From Phycisphaerae bacterium (GTDB lineage Bacteria > Planctomycetota > Phycisphaerae > Phycisphaerales > Phycisphaeraceae): DNA of 52,100 nucleotides. Position 1 is the stretch's first letter. Every line of letters starts with the position of its first letter. The DNA lies in the NCBI GenBank assembly GCA_030426385.1, contig JAUHYI010000027.1, positions 1 through 52,100 of the forward strand, read 5' to 3'. Under the pieces are notes generated by a model. The model had not been told where the DNA came from, did no database searches, and saw nothing but the letters and a program-made list of their open reading frames with translations. Made by a program: the position numbers and the translations under genes. Below are positions 33,872 through 42,747 of the stretch, in pieces.

Positions 33872-34531
33872 ATGGGCCCGAAGGCCGTATCAACAAATTC
33901 GAATTGCCATGCATTGTTACGTATGGGCAAAGCATGTTCGTCGCATCGCCGGTTAGTTCTGGCGGGGTGCGTGTGGTTGATCCTGTTAGGGGTTGGCTTT
34001 GGTATGTTAATGGTCTACAGCCAGACGCCTGGGGATGTGGAGGCGCCACCCGTCTTGTCGGTGGTCGATGTGAAATATGATTCGTCCGCGCCGACACAAT
34101 CGCACACACTGGTCATGGCAGTGCATCCGCGCTGTCCATGCACCAAGGCCACAATGAGCGAATTGGAACGACTCAAGCGTCACTGCGGTGATCAGCTTTC
34201 ATGTGTGTTGTTGGTTTATCATCCAGCGGATGCGGCCGATGATTGGATGGACACCGCGGTGATTGCTGCGGCCAAACGTGTGCCGAATATTGTTTTTGTC
34301 AAGGATGTTGAAGGGAAGCAAGCCGCGCGGATGGGCGCATTTACTTCAGGGTCTTCGGTGTTGTATGACCGCAAGGGTGAACCACAATTTTGGGGTGGCA
34401 TTACAGCGGCACGTAACCATGCGGGCGACAATATGGGATTTGATGCGATCAAAGCCCTGGTGAACGCATTTGAAACTAGACGAACCGAAGCGCCGGTGTA
34501 TGGGTGTGCGCTAGGTAATGGTATGAATTGA
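33872..34531 (+). CDS. Membrane-anchored thioredoxin-like protein with CxC motif
   Basis: ATG 33872 preceded by AAGGG at 5 bases gives 219 residues; GTG 33857 is also in frame. A single membrane segment at ~30-50 (LVLAGCVWLILLGVGFGMLMVY) is followed by a domain of thioredoxin character: LVMAVHPRCPCTKATMSELERL places a CxC pair where thioredoxins have CxxC, then LLVYHP, VIAAAKRVPNIVF, SSVLYDRKGEPQFWGGI. The domain would lie outside the cytoplasm. It resembles RedB-like proteins found with histidine kinases. It is at the head of the kinase operon and overlaps into its first gene, so it may sense redox state for the kinase; this is inference. Confidence 0.65.
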   Translation: MGPKAVSTNSNCHALLRMGKACSSHRRLVLAGCVWLILLGVGFGMLMVYSQTPGDVEAPPVLSVVDVKYDSSAPTQSHTLVMAVHPRCPCTKATMSELERLKRHCGDQLSCVLLVYHPADAADDWMDTAVIAAAKRVPNIVFVKDVEGKQAARMGAFTSGSSVLYDRKGEPQFWGGITAARNHAGDNMGFDAIKALVNAFETRRTEAPVYGCALGNGMN

Positions 34532-34578
34532 TGACGCTATTGTTGGTCGGATTAAAAAAACTGTACAGGGATTACGCC

Positions 34579-36204
34579 ATGATTGCGAACTCCAATTCGA
34601 TACGATTCGATGCCCCATTGAACAAGGCGGATGACTGGGTTTTTCATCGCACCAATGAGTTGGTAGAAGAGCGATGTCAGAAATTGTATGTGCGAACTGA
34701 TCGCCTGTTTGCATTGTTGATGGTGTTGCAATGGGTGGGGGCCATGGTGGCGGCGGTGGTGATATCGCCGTTGACGTGGGTCGGGGCACACAGCAACATT
34801 CACCCGCACTTGTACGCGAGTATATTTCTGGGTGGCATATTAGCGCTGGGACCGATTTTTTTGGCGGTGTTCTATCCGGGACGACCCATCACACGCTATG
34901 TGATTGCGTCGGCGCAGATGTTGTTTTCCGCGCTACTGATTCACTTGTCGGGTGGGCGTATCGAAACGCATTTTCATGTCTTTGGTTCGCTGGCGTTTCT
35001 ATCGTTTTACCGGGATTGGCGCGTACTGGTGCCCGCGACCATCGTGGTAGCGGTCGATCATCTGGCACGGGGAATATTCTGGCCTGAATCGGTGTTTGGT
35101 GTGATTACGCCTGCGCCGTGGCGCGCGATTGAACATGCGGCATGGGTAATTTTTGAAGACATCTTTCTGGTGGTGAGCTGTGTGTCCAGCGCTCGCGAAA
35201 CGCGCTTGATCGCATCGAACCAGGTCGCGCTGGAAAAAACGAATGCGGCTATTGAAGAGCAGGTCGAAGATCGCACACGTGAGCTATCGCAAAAGACCGA
35301 TGCATTGCAAAATGAAATGCAAGAGCGACAGGCCCTCGAAGGCCAATTGCTGCAAGCGCAGAAACTGGAAACGATTGGCCAGTTAGCTGCGGGTATCGCT
35401 CATGAAATCAATACGCCACTACAGTACATCAGTGATAACAATGAGTTCTTGCGCGATCAATTCACCAGTCTTTTGCAGGTGATTGATAAGTATGCGCAGC
35501 AAATCGATCCTGATGCCCCCAAGCGAAGTTGGGCGGATCGTGTGGAAGAAGTGCAAACAACATTGGAAGAACTAGATTACGAGTTTTTAAAGGAAGAAAT
35601 TCCTCAGGCGTTAGCGCAAACAATGGAAGGTTTGGAACGCGTAACCACAATCGTGCAAGCGATGAAAGAATTTTCGCATCCAGGATCAGCATTAAAGGAA
35701 GGTGCTGATTTGAATCGCGCGATCGAGACGACAACGACGGTATGTCGCAATCGTTGGAAAAATGTGGCACAACTGGAGATGGCATTGGATCCTGATTTGC
35801 CGACCACGCCGTGCTTGATAGCGGAATTTAACCAGGTGATATTGAATCTGGTTGTGAATGCGGCTGACGCGATTGGCGAAAAACAGGATCGCGAAAAGTC
35901 GAAACAGGTTGGGGTGATCAATGTATCAACGCATTGTGATGGCGACTGGGTTGAAGTTCGTGTGAAAGACACCGGCGGCGGCATTCCTGAAAAAATTCAG
36001 GAACGCATCTTTGATCCGTTTTTCACATCGAAGGAAGTCGGTAAAGGGACGGGGCAAGGTTTGGCGATATCCCGCAACGTGATCGTAGAAAAACACGGCG
36101 GCGATTTGCGTTTCGAAACGGTTGAAGGTGAAGGCACGACGTTTATTATTCGTTTGCCGTTACAGGAGAATGAAAGTATGGCTACCGATCAGGAGGCAGC
36201 ATGA
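34579..36204 (+). CDS. Membrane sensor histidine kinase
   Basis: ATG 34579 has CAGGG at 8 bases; ATG 34531, overlapping the previous stop, is an alternative that adds 16 residues. About five membrane segments lie between ~42 and 205 (LFALLMVLQWVGAMVAAVVI, YASIFLGGILALGPIFLAVF, YVIASAQMLFSALLIHL, VFGSLAFLSFYRD, LVPATIVVAVDHLA). A coiled coil follows (VALEKTNAAIEEQVEDRTRELSQK), then the HisKA site with His275 (GIAHEINTPLQ) and the ATP domain (NQVILNLVVNAADAIG, DTGGGIPE, GTGQGLAIS). It likely phosphorylates the two receiver proteins behind it. The last codons overlap the next gene by 4 bases. Confidence 0.93.
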   Translation: MIANSNSIRFDAPLNKADDWVFHRTNELVEERCQKLYVRTDRLFALLMVLQWVGAMVAAVVISPLTWVGAHSNIHPHLYASIFLGGILALGPIFLAVFYPGRPITRYVIASAQMLFSALLIHLSGGRIETHFHVFGSLAFLSFYRDWRVLVPATIVVAVDHLARGIFWPESVFGVITPAPWRAIEHAAWVIFEDIFLVVSCVSSARETRLIASNQVALEKTNAAIEEQVEDRTRELSQKTDALQNEMQERQALEGQLLQAQKLETIGQLAAGIAHEINTPLQYISDNNEFLRDQFTSLLQVIDKYAQQIDPDAPKRSWADRVEEVQTTLEELDYEFLKEEIPQALAQTMEGLERVTTIVQAMKEFSHPGSALKEGADLNRAIETTTTVCRNRWKNVAQLEMALDPDLPTTPCLIAEFNQVILNLVVNAADAIGEKQDREKSKQVGVINVSTHCDGDWVEVRVKDTGGGIPEKIQERIFDPFFTSKEVGKGTGQGLAISRNVIVEKHGGDLRFETVEGEGTTFIIRLPLQENESMATDQEAA

Positions 36205-37370
36205 TGGGTGAGAAGATTGAACTGTTATTTGTCGATGACGAATCGCGCATCCTTGATGGTGTGCGTCGACGTGTTCGTCCACTTCTGCGTCGCTGGGAAG
36301 TAAGGTTTGCAGAGTCGGCAGAGGACGCTCTGAAGCTGTTGGATGAAAAGCCCGCCGACGTGGTTGTTTCAGACATGCGTATGCCTGTGATGAACGGCGG
36401 CGAGTTGTTGCATGAAATTCGCAAGCAGTATCCAGCCACGATACGTTTGATTCTGTCTGGGCAGACTGATACGGATGATTTGATGACGTATTTGCCGGAA
36501 ATCCATCAGTTTTTGCCGAAGCCGACTTCGGTTGATGTGATCAGTCAGGTGATCGAACCAATGATGCGCTGGCGATCGCTGGTGACTGATGAAGCGGTGC
36601 TTCGCGCTGCGGGTGGTGTGGGACAAATGTTTGCTTTGCCAGAAAGCCAGAAAGCATTTATGGAAAAGGTCAAGGCAGAAACGCCTGAGGTTGAACGAAT
36701 CGGGCAGGTCGTGTGTCATGACGTCGGCATGTCGGTGAAAATTTTACAGCTTGTTCACAGTGCGTTTTTGGGTTTGCCGCGTGAAACGTGCCATCCCAGC
36801 CAGGCGGTGAAATCGTTGGGGATTGTGACCATGCAGAGAATTGTAGAGCGTGGTGCATTGTTCGTGACGCCTCAATCAATAGGTCAGAATGATAGCGATC
36901 GCGGAAGTTTGGTCAGCAAAATGTGGGATCACGCGGAGGCCATGCGTATATGTGCGGGCTCTTACTCTGACGATCGCTTGGCCGATTCAGATGAAAACGT
37001 CAGGTGTGAATTGGCCAGTCAGTTATCCATCCTTGGGCGCATTGTGCTGTCGCAAGCGTTTGCTGAGGTGTATGAGGATTATTGGCGACAGGGAATTGGA
37101 TATAAGCCGACCGCTTTGCGCGCGGTTGAGAACGAGAAGTTTGGTGTTGGGCAGGAAGTGGTAGGGGCTTACCTGTTAAGCCTGTGGGGATTTCCTGATT
37201 CGATCGTTGAGTTAGTGGCCAACAGTCAGGCCACCGATGCGACTGATGGCATGTTGAGTTGTGTCCAACATGCGGTAACGCAAACCGCGCTAGCGCAGGA
37301 AGGCCCACGTGAATTTGAGTGTGAGCAAGTTGCTTCGAATTTTGATGCGATGAATAAGGACGTAGCATAA
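36201..37370 (+). CDS. Response regulator with HDOD output domain
   Basis: A 389-residue protein. The receiver at 1-125 has the acid pocket VDDES (12-13), phospho-acceptor Asp58 (VVVSDMRMP) and the late Lys in LPKPTS. The remainder is an HDOD domain (VCHDVGMSVKILQLVHSAFLGLP, QAVKSLGIVTMQRIVERGAL, VGAYLLSLWGFPDSIVELV), a metal-free relative of the HD domain used in signalling. The start codon overlaps the kinase stop. Phosphorylation by the upstream kinase is likely. HDOD output partners are often unknown; no nucleotide-cyclase motif is present. Confidence 0.92.
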   Translation: MMGEKIELLFVDDESRILDGVRRRVRPLLRRWEVRFAESAEDALKLLDEKPADVVVSDMRMPVMNGGELLHEIRKQYPATIRLILSGQTDTDDLMTYLPEIHQFLPKPTSVDVISQVIEPMMRWRSLVTDEAVLRAAGGVGQMFALPESQKAFMEKVKAETPEVERIGQVVCHDVGMSVKILQLVHSAFLGLPRETCHPSQAVKSLGIVTMQRIVERGALFVTPQSIGQNDSDRGSLVSKMWDHAEAMRICAGSYSDDRLADSDENVRCELASQLSILGRIVLSQAFAEVYEDYWRQGIGYKPTALRAVENEKFGVGQEVVGAYLLSLWGFPDSIVELVANSQATDATDGMLSCVQHAVTQTALAQEGPREFECEQVASNFDAMNKDVA

Positions 37371-37371
37371 T

Positions 37372-38550
37372 ATGTCTGCTAAAAAAGCCCGGTTATTGAT
37401 GGTCGATGATGAGCGGCGTTTGCTCGACGCTTGTCGGCGCAATCTGAGTAGAACCTATGCGGTTGACGTGGCCGAAGGTGGCGAAGAGGGTTTGAAAGCG
37501 CTGCGTGAGAATGAGGTCTACGCCGTGGTGATCACCGATATGAATATGCCTGGATTGTCGGGCGTAGAATTTCTGGAAGAAGCCCATAAGCTGAACCTGG
37601 ATTCGGTGTACATGATGCTGACGGGCAATGCCGATCAGGCAACGGCCGTTAATGCGATCAATCAAGGTAAGATTTTTCGGTTTTTGAATAAACCTTGTCC
37701 GGTGGACCAGATGGTTGTCGCGATCAATGATGCGATTCGTCAGTATGAATTGGTGACGACCGAGCGAGAAGTTTTGCGCGGAACACTGGTGGGCAGTGTG
37801 AAGATGATGGTCGACATGATGGCGGTGGCCCAGCCGATTACCGCACACCGTAACAGTGAAATTCGACGCATGGTGAAGCAAGTGGTTGATGCATTGAAAC
37901 TACCCAATGCATGGCAACACGAACTGGCGGGGACGTTGTGTCTGGTCGGTTTGATGTCGATGCAATATGTGAAGCCCGAGGACCAGCAGAAAGATGAAAC
38001 GCTTAAGGAAGCGGCTGAGATCGGTGCACGCTTGATTAAACATATTCCTCGGATGGAAGGGGTTTCGCAGATCATTGGGCAGCAACGTCAGATGTGTTAC
38101 GACATGGATAAGGTTTCATTGGACGACGGTGCGCAGTCGATAGCCGTCGGTGGGCAGGTGCTGCATATTGCGGTGGACTTGGAGGAGGCCTTGCGGCGTC
38201 ACGGGAATCCTGAGGATGCGTTTAAGTCACTGCAGAGTAAATCGGAGCACTATGATTTGCGGTTGTTGCGAGTGTATGCGGAACTGTACTTGGGATCGCA
38301 GTCGGAGCTGACGAGGATTGAGAGGAAACAGGTCCAACTATGGGCTTTAGAGCCTGGGATGGTTTTAGAAAGCCCACTCATGGCTGGTACCAAAATGTTG
38401 TTCATGAAAGGGACCGAGCTCACGAGTTCAGTCATTGAGCAGATACGCCAAAGTTGCGGCGAACATCCGAGTCTGGTGGATCGGATGTTTGCGGTGTATG
38501 TAGAAACGCAATCTAAAGCGAGCAATACGAAGGATTCCCAAGCTGCGTAA
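37372..38550 (+). CDS. Response regulator with uncertain, HD-like output domain
   Basis: A 392-residue protein that starts 2 bases after the HDOD gene. The receiver at 1-125 has VDDE at 11-14, Asp56 (VVITDMNMP) and Lys in RFLNKPCP. The next ~250 residues are helical and resemble the RpfG-type HD-GYP arrangement in layout (ITAHRNSEIRRMVKQVVDAL, WQHELAGTLCLVGLM, ALRRHGNPEDAFKSL), but the HD and GYP residues are not visible, so phosphodiesterase activity on c-di-GMP is not expected. The end (LWALEPGMVLESPLMAGTKMLFMKGTELTSSVIEQIR) is the C-terminal element common in such regulators. It is the last gene of the signalling operon. Confidence 0.87.
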   Translation: MSAKKARLLMVDDERRLLDACRRNLSRTYAVDVAEGGEEGLKALRENEVYAVVITDMNMPGLSGVEFLEEAHKLNLDSVYMMLTGNADQATAVNAINQGKIFRFLNKPCPVDQMVVAINDAIRQYELVTTEREVLRGTLVGSVKMMVDMMAVAQPITAHRNSEIRRMVKQVVDALKLPNAWQHELAGTLCLVGLMSMQYVKPEDQQKDETLKEAAEIGARLIKHIPRMEGVSQIIGQQRQMCYDMDKVSLDDGAQSIAVGGQVLHIAVDLEEALRRHGNPEDAFKSLQSKSEHYDLRLLRVYAELYLGSQSELTRIERKQVQLWALEPGMVLESPLMAGTKMLFMKGTELTSSVIEQIRQSCGEHPSLVDRMFAVYVETQSKASNTKDSQAA

Positions 38551-38612
38551 GTGGTAGGTTCAAATGGTTGACGTTGTCAGATCGCGTGCAGGTTTGTGCG
38601 CTGATGGCGGTA

Positions 38613-39854
38613 TTATTCAGCAACGATAGCGCGGACGAGTTCGCCCTCGGCGGGGACACGCAGTTCGGTGTTGGGCTCATGTTGATCCCACTTGACCATG
38701 GCTAATGCGATGGCGGTTTGGCTGCGCATGGGAGATAGGGCGCTGCTGGTGACTGCTCCGATGACCTGACCAATTTGCCCGGTTTCGTTGTCAGGGGTGG
38801 GGGCGAAAACCTGTGACCCGGCGATGGGCATGCGGTCATCGTCCATGTGTAACGTGACGAGGCATTTGCTGGGATGGCCCAGGTTTTTCATGCGCGCGAC
38901 AATCTCCTGGCCGGGGTAGCAACCTTTGTTGAAACTCACCGCAGCGTCGAGTAATCCGGTTTCGCCCGGCAGACTGTCGGGACCGAAATCAATGTGAAAC
39001 ATCGGCGTGCGATTTTCGATGCGTGCGGTATTGAAGGCCAGCCAACCGATAGGTCGGCCGCGCAGCGTGTCGCGTCGTGCGGTGGCGATTTCGGCGGCGA
39101 GTTGCGGATTGTCATCGGTTTCCACTTCGCGTTTGTCATAGCCCGCGGCATCGAGCAGGGCCTGGTACACATGTTCAGCGCGATCGGTAGGGACGTGCAA
39201 CATGAAACCCGCGCCGCCGGTTGCCGAACCAGCATCGCCGCATCGCGTGTCGTGTGATGCGGTGACGAGCGTGTCGGCCAAGTTGATAACGTGATGGGTG
39301 TCAGGCATGGCCTGCAATTTTTCAACGGTGCTGGTGTTGGCCGGGTCGCTATCGGTACTCTGAATTTTGGTGAGCAGTTCCGCGCTGGCTGGGCCGTAGA
39401 CCGCCAGAGCGGTGCGCTGGTCGGAGATGTTTTCGATGTTGACCTTTTCCAGGAACAGGCGTTTGTCGAGTAATTCGTACAGCGCAGGAATGTCGCAGTT
39501 GTCGGTTTCGAGCCAGATGGATTGGCTGCCAAGGTGGACGATGACATCAGCGAGGATGCGGCCTTTATTGGTGAGTGCGAAGGCGCGTCTGGAGGCGCCG
39601 CCGCCGTTGGCGGTCATGGATTTGATGTCCTGGGTCAGCATGCGGTGGAGAAAATCGGGCGCGTCATCGCCGGTGAGTTGCAACAGGCCGCGCTGCGGAT
39701 GATGCATGATGCCGACCGCTTTTCGGATGGCCGCGTATTCGGCTTCATAGCGATTGAACGTAGCGACGATCTGGGGCGCGTCGTTTGTGTCAGGTGATGC
39801 GGGGCCGAAGGGCATGAATTCGGCAGCGAGTGATTGGTGGAGGTCGTGTAACAT
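38613..39854 (-). CDS. ygfZ: Folate-binding YgfZ-family protein (GcvT-related)
   Basis: ATG 39854 gives 413 residues; the longer frame upstream is Pro/His/Arg-rich and not conserved. The YgfZ signature K-G-C-Y-x-G-Q-E is seen at 310-317 with the following IVARMKNLGHPSK. The N-terminal block FNRYEAEYAAIRKAVGIMHHPQRGLLQLTGDDAPDFLHRMLTQD is shared with glycine cleavage T-proteins. YgfZ uses tetrahydrofolate to support Fe-S clusters such as those of MiaB. There is ~50 residues more than in E. coli (326), mainly at 165-215, where a low-complexity loop is inserted. It converges with the signalling operon and is divergent from pgk. Confidence 0.9.
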   Translation of the reverse strand: MLHDLHQSLAAEFMPFGPASPDTNDAPQIVATFNRYEAEYAAIRKAVGIMHHPQRGLLQLTGDDAPDFLHRMLTQDIKSMTANGGGASRRAFALTNKGRILADVIVHLGSQSIWLETDNCDIPALYELLDKRLFLEKVNIENISDQRTALAVYGPASAELLTKIQSTDSDPANTSTVEKLQAMPDTHHVINLADTLVTASHDTRCGDAGSATGGAGFMLHVPTDRAEHVYQALLDAAGYDKREVETDDNPQLAAEIATARRDTLRGRPIGWLAFNTARIENRTPMFHIDFGPDSLPGETGLLDAAVSFNKGCYPGQEIVARMKNLGHPSKCLVTLHMDDDRMPIAGSQVFAPTPDNETGQIGQVIGAVTSSALSPMRSQTAIALAMVKWDQHEPNTELRVPAEGELVRAIVAE

Positions 39855-39970
39855 GGTGACATGATAGTCGTGCGCCGGGTGACGTGAGTCGGGGGAGCGG
39901 GCCGAGCGGAATGTGCGGGGAAAATGTGGGATACGTGCGGGGATGGGTGGAGCAGATACATGCAAGGGAT

Positions 39971-40019
39971 ACGTGGGTGGGGGGTAACGTGGGGGGGGAT
40001 AACGTGGGGGCGGGGGGAT
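39971..40019 (+). repeat. G-rich repeat block upstream of pgk
   Basis: Three units of the form AACGTGGGGGG or ACGTGGGTGGGGGG follow each other, with G runs of 6 to 8. It lies 55 bases before the pgk start and is one of the family described in the findings. It could form a G-quadruplex in the non-template strand. Confidence 0.6.
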
Positions 40020-40073
40020 GCGTTATGATGGGGCATTCACGGTTTGGACAAATTTGATCAGGAGATATTAGTC

Positions 40074-41273
40074 GTGGCGAAGAAGACGATTGCGGATATT
40101 GATGTGGCAGGCAAGACGGTTTTGATGCGGGTTGATTTCAATGTGCCGATCAAGGACGGGGTGATCGGCGACGATCGGCGCGTGCGGATGGCACTGGAAA
40201 CCATTAACAATGTGCTGTCGCGTGGCGGGTCGGTGGTGTGCATGAGTCATCTGGGTCGGCCTGCGGGGACGGGTTATGAGGCGGACTATAGTCTGGAGCC
40301 GGTGGCGGGATTGTTGGGAAAATTGCTGGGCAAGCCAGTGGCGTTTGTGAAGGATTGCGTGGGCGATGAGGTTGAACGTGTGGTGGGTGCGATGGACGCA
40401 GGTGGCGTGACATTGCTGGATAACCTGCGGTTTCACAATGCGGAGAAAAAAGGGGATGAGGGTTTTGCCAAGCAGTTAGCGGGGCTGGGTGATGTGTATT
40501 GCAACAATGCGTTTGGAACGTGTCATCGTGAGCACGCATCGATGTATGCGGCGCCCAAGGCAATGAAAGAAGCGGGCAAGCCAGCGGTGGTGGGTTTTCT
40601 GGTGGAGAAGGAAATTCAATATTTGCAGGAGGCAATCAGTTCGCCGAAGCATCCGTTTGTGGCGATATTGGGTGGTGCGAAAGTGTCGGACAAGATTCCG
40701 GTGATCACGAATCTGGTGAATATTTGTGACAAGGTTCTGATCGGCGGCGGGATGGCGTATACGTTTTTCAAAGCGATGGGACAGGAGATCGGCGACAGTT
40801 TATTGCAAGCGGATTTCGTGGATACTGCCAAGCAATTGCTGGATGATTATGGGGACAAGTTAGTGTTGCCTGTGGATACGCATTGCGGGAATCGATTTGC
40901 GTCGGACTGTGACAAGCAAGTGGTGTCGGGCAATATTCCGGAGGGTTGGGAGGGGTATGACATCGGGCCGTCGTCGATCAAGGTTTTTTGTGAAGCGATT
41001 CGCGATGCGCAGACGGTTTTATGGAACGGGCCGATGGGTGTGTTTGAGATGCCGCCGTTTGATGCAGGAACACGTGCGGTAGCCGAGGCCATTGCAGGTG
41101 CGACCAAAGGGCACGGTGCGACGACGATCATCGGTGGCGGGGACAGCGCCGCAGCGATCGAGCAATTTGGTTTTGCCGATGAGGTAAGCCACGTGTCCAC
41201 CGGTGGCGGGGCGAGTCTGGAAATGCTGGAAGGCAAGAAGTTCGCCTCGGTGGAATTGTTGGATGAGAAATGA
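40074..41273 (+). CDS. pgk: Phosphoglycerate kinase
   Basis: GTG 40074 is preceded by GGAG at 9 bases and fits the family N-terminus ([27 protein letters not shown]); a TTG 30 bases upstream is not needed. The 399 residues have all the landmarks: DFNVP and HLGRP in the 3-phosphoglycerate site, [43 protein letters not shown], and the nucleotide site [16 protein letters not shown]. It converts 1,3-bisphosphoglycerate and ADP to 3-phosphoglycerate and ATP in glycolysis. No other glycolytic gene is next to it, though ribulose-phosphate epimerase lies 1.5 kb downstream on the same strand. Confidence 0.97.
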   Translation: MAKKTIADIDVAGKTVLMRVDFNVPIKDGVIGDDRRVRMALETINNVLSRGGSVVCMSHLGRPAGTGYEADYSLEPVAGLLGKLLGKPVAFVKDCVGDEVERVVGAMDAGGVTLLDNLRFHNAEKKGDEGFAKQLAGLGDVYCNNAFGTCHREHASMYAAPKAMKEAGKPAVVGFLVEKEIQYLQEAISSPKHPFVAILGGAKVSDKIPVITNLVNICDKVLIGGGMAYTFFKAMGQEIGDSLLQADFVDTAKQLLDDYGDKLVLPVDTHCGNRFASDCDKQVVSGNIPEGWEGYDIGPSSIKVFCEAIRDAQTVLWNGPMGVFEMPPFDAGTRAVAEAIAGATKGHGATTIIGGGDSAAAIEQFGFADEVSHVSTGGGASLEMLEGKKFASVELLDEK

Positions 41274-41347
41274 AGGTTGGAAATAACAATGAGGCAGTGA
41301 GGCAGTGAGAAGACGGTAGAGAGGATGAAAGACAACAGAGACGTTTT

Positions 41348-41489
41348 GTCCACAGATTTCGCAGATTAACACAGATTTTTAAGGCATTTTGGGTGTATGT
41401 GGGTGTGATGGATGATGGGAAGCCAGCCGGCTATTTGTGCGGTTTGTTGTGACAGTATCAATCTGTGTTAATCTGCGAAATCTGTGGAC
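41348..41489. repeat. Inverted pair of CACAGATT-family repeats
   Basis: A 30-base unit starting GTCCACAGATTTCGCAGATT at 41348-41377 is repeated as its exact reverse complement at 41460-41489. The two are 82 bases apart and lie between pgk and the outer-membrane-like gene. Single copies or relatives are at 42604, 44245, 44341 and 44466. The paired copies could form a long hairpin in RNA. Confidence 0.85.
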
Positions 41490-41528
41490 ACAATATTTTA
41501 TAGGTATTTGTTTTTGAAAAGGTTTTTT

Positions 41529-42590
41529 ATGCGATACGTGCTGTCATTTGTTTTAGTCGTGACTGTTATGATGGCCAGTGGCGTGTGCGAAGCGCAGACG
41601 GGTGCGGGATTGATGCAGCCGTTTGCCGAGGGGGAAGCGCATGAATTTTCGGGTGGTTTCATGGTGGGTCGTGAGGGGAACGTGGAAGCGGGTGGCGTGA
41701 GTGGGCCGGCGGTGCGTTGGACGCGGTATGACAGTCGCGGACGGATGAATTTGTCGGGCGGTGGTGGGTCGCATGGACAGGGCGTGAAAGATGCCGGTGA
41801 TGATGATCCAATCGCGCAGGCGAAAAGTGGGGGGATTCATGTGGGTTTTCGTTCGCGGCATATTGAACTGGACACGACGTTTGCAGGATTGCCGGAACGG
41901 ATGAGCGACCATGCGGTGGCCGTGGGATTTGAGTTGGGGACAATTGAAGGTTGGGGCGCGTTGGATGGTTTTGATGTGAGCGCGACGTTGGGGGTGGGCT
42001 ACGCGGGGACGACGGCGTTTAGCGATGGCGATGCGTATTACGGCATAGCGAATGTGATGGCCACGAAACGGTTGAACGAACGATCGTGGCTGACGTTGGT
42101 GTTGAACTACGATGGCCATCGGTCGTTTTTGCCGGATGTGCCGTTGCCGGGAGTGATGTTTCGGCAGTACATCACGCGGGAATTGAGCTATACGGTTGGC
42201 TTTCCGTTTTCAGGTATCACGTGGGAGCCGAATGAAAAATTGAAAATGGAATTGCGTTTGTTGGGGATATCAACGATCGAGGCCAAGGTGGCGTATGAGT
42301 TGTTCGACGAGCTAAGCGTGTTTGGGCATTTGCAACGTGACACGACCACCGCGATGATCGATAGTCCGGGTCCGAAGCGGCGATTGTTTTTTGAGCAATC
42401 GCGTATCGAAGCGGGTTTACGTTGGCGGCCGAGTGTGGGCACGGGTGGGATCAATACCGAAGTGACGGTCGCAGGAGGCTATGCGTTTAGCCAGGAATTT
42501 ACGACCGGCTGGGATACGCGCGATGATGTGAGTGTGGTGGATCTATCGGACGAACCATTTGTGCGAGTGGCAGCGCGGTTTGGGTTTTGA
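41529..42590 (+). CDS. Exported protein, probably an outer-membrane beta-barrel
   Basis: ATG 41529 with AAGG at 6 bases gives 353 residues. A signal peptide (MRYVLSFVLVVTVMMASGVCEAQ) is cleaved near CEAQ. The rest alternates hydrophobic and polar residues with many Gly and Tyr: HVGFRSRHIELDTTFAGL, AVAVGFELGTIEGWGAL, VSATLGVGYAGTTAF, ANVMATKRLN, LTLVLNYDG. It ends on aromatic Phe (VRVAARFGF), as outer-membrane barrels do, and a Gly-rich low-complexity loop is at ~75-100. I do not recognise a named family. It lies alone between repeat-rich gaps. Confidence 0.62.
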   Translation: MRYVLSFVLVVTVMMASGVCEAQTGAGLMQPFAEGEAHEFSGGFMVGREGNVEAGGVSGPAVRWTRYDSRGRMNLSGGGGSHGQGVKDAGDDDPIAQAKSGGIHVGFRSRHIELDTTFAGLPERMSDHAVAVGFELGTIEGWGALDGFDVSATLGVGYAGTTAFSDGDAYYGIANVMATKRLNERSWLTLVLNYDGHRSFLPDVPLPGVMFRQYITRELSYTVGFPFSGITWEPNEKLKMELRLLGISTIEAKVAYELFDELSVFGHLQRDTTTAMIDSPGPKRRLFFEQSRIEAGLRWRPSVGTGGINTEVTVAGGYAFSQEFTTGWDTRDDVSVVDLSDEPFVRVAARFGF

Positions 42591-42603
42591 AGTGGGAATA
42601 TTT

Positions 42604-42646
42604 TGTCCACAGATTTCACAGATTGACACAGATTTTTAAGGCGTTT
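42604..42646 (+). repeat. CACAGATT-family repeat
   Basis: A copy reading TGTCCACAGATTTCACAGAT then TGACACAGATTTTTAAGGCG, differing from the 41348 copy at a few bases. It lies 14 bases after the stop of the outer-membrane-like gene. Confidence 0.75.
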
Positions 42647-42747
42647 TATTTTAGATGGGATAGGCGGTTGTTTGTGATAGAAAAAATCGGTGGATGATCA
42701 GGTTGGATGTTTGGGATGGTTGTTTGTTTATTTGAGAAGCACAAATT

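Noticed and set aside
41345..41490. DnaA boxes or replication origin
   Set aside because: TTGTCCACA resembles a DnaA box (TTATCCACA), but it is part of a longer repeat that recurs in several gaps, and no dnaA or dnaN gene is present.
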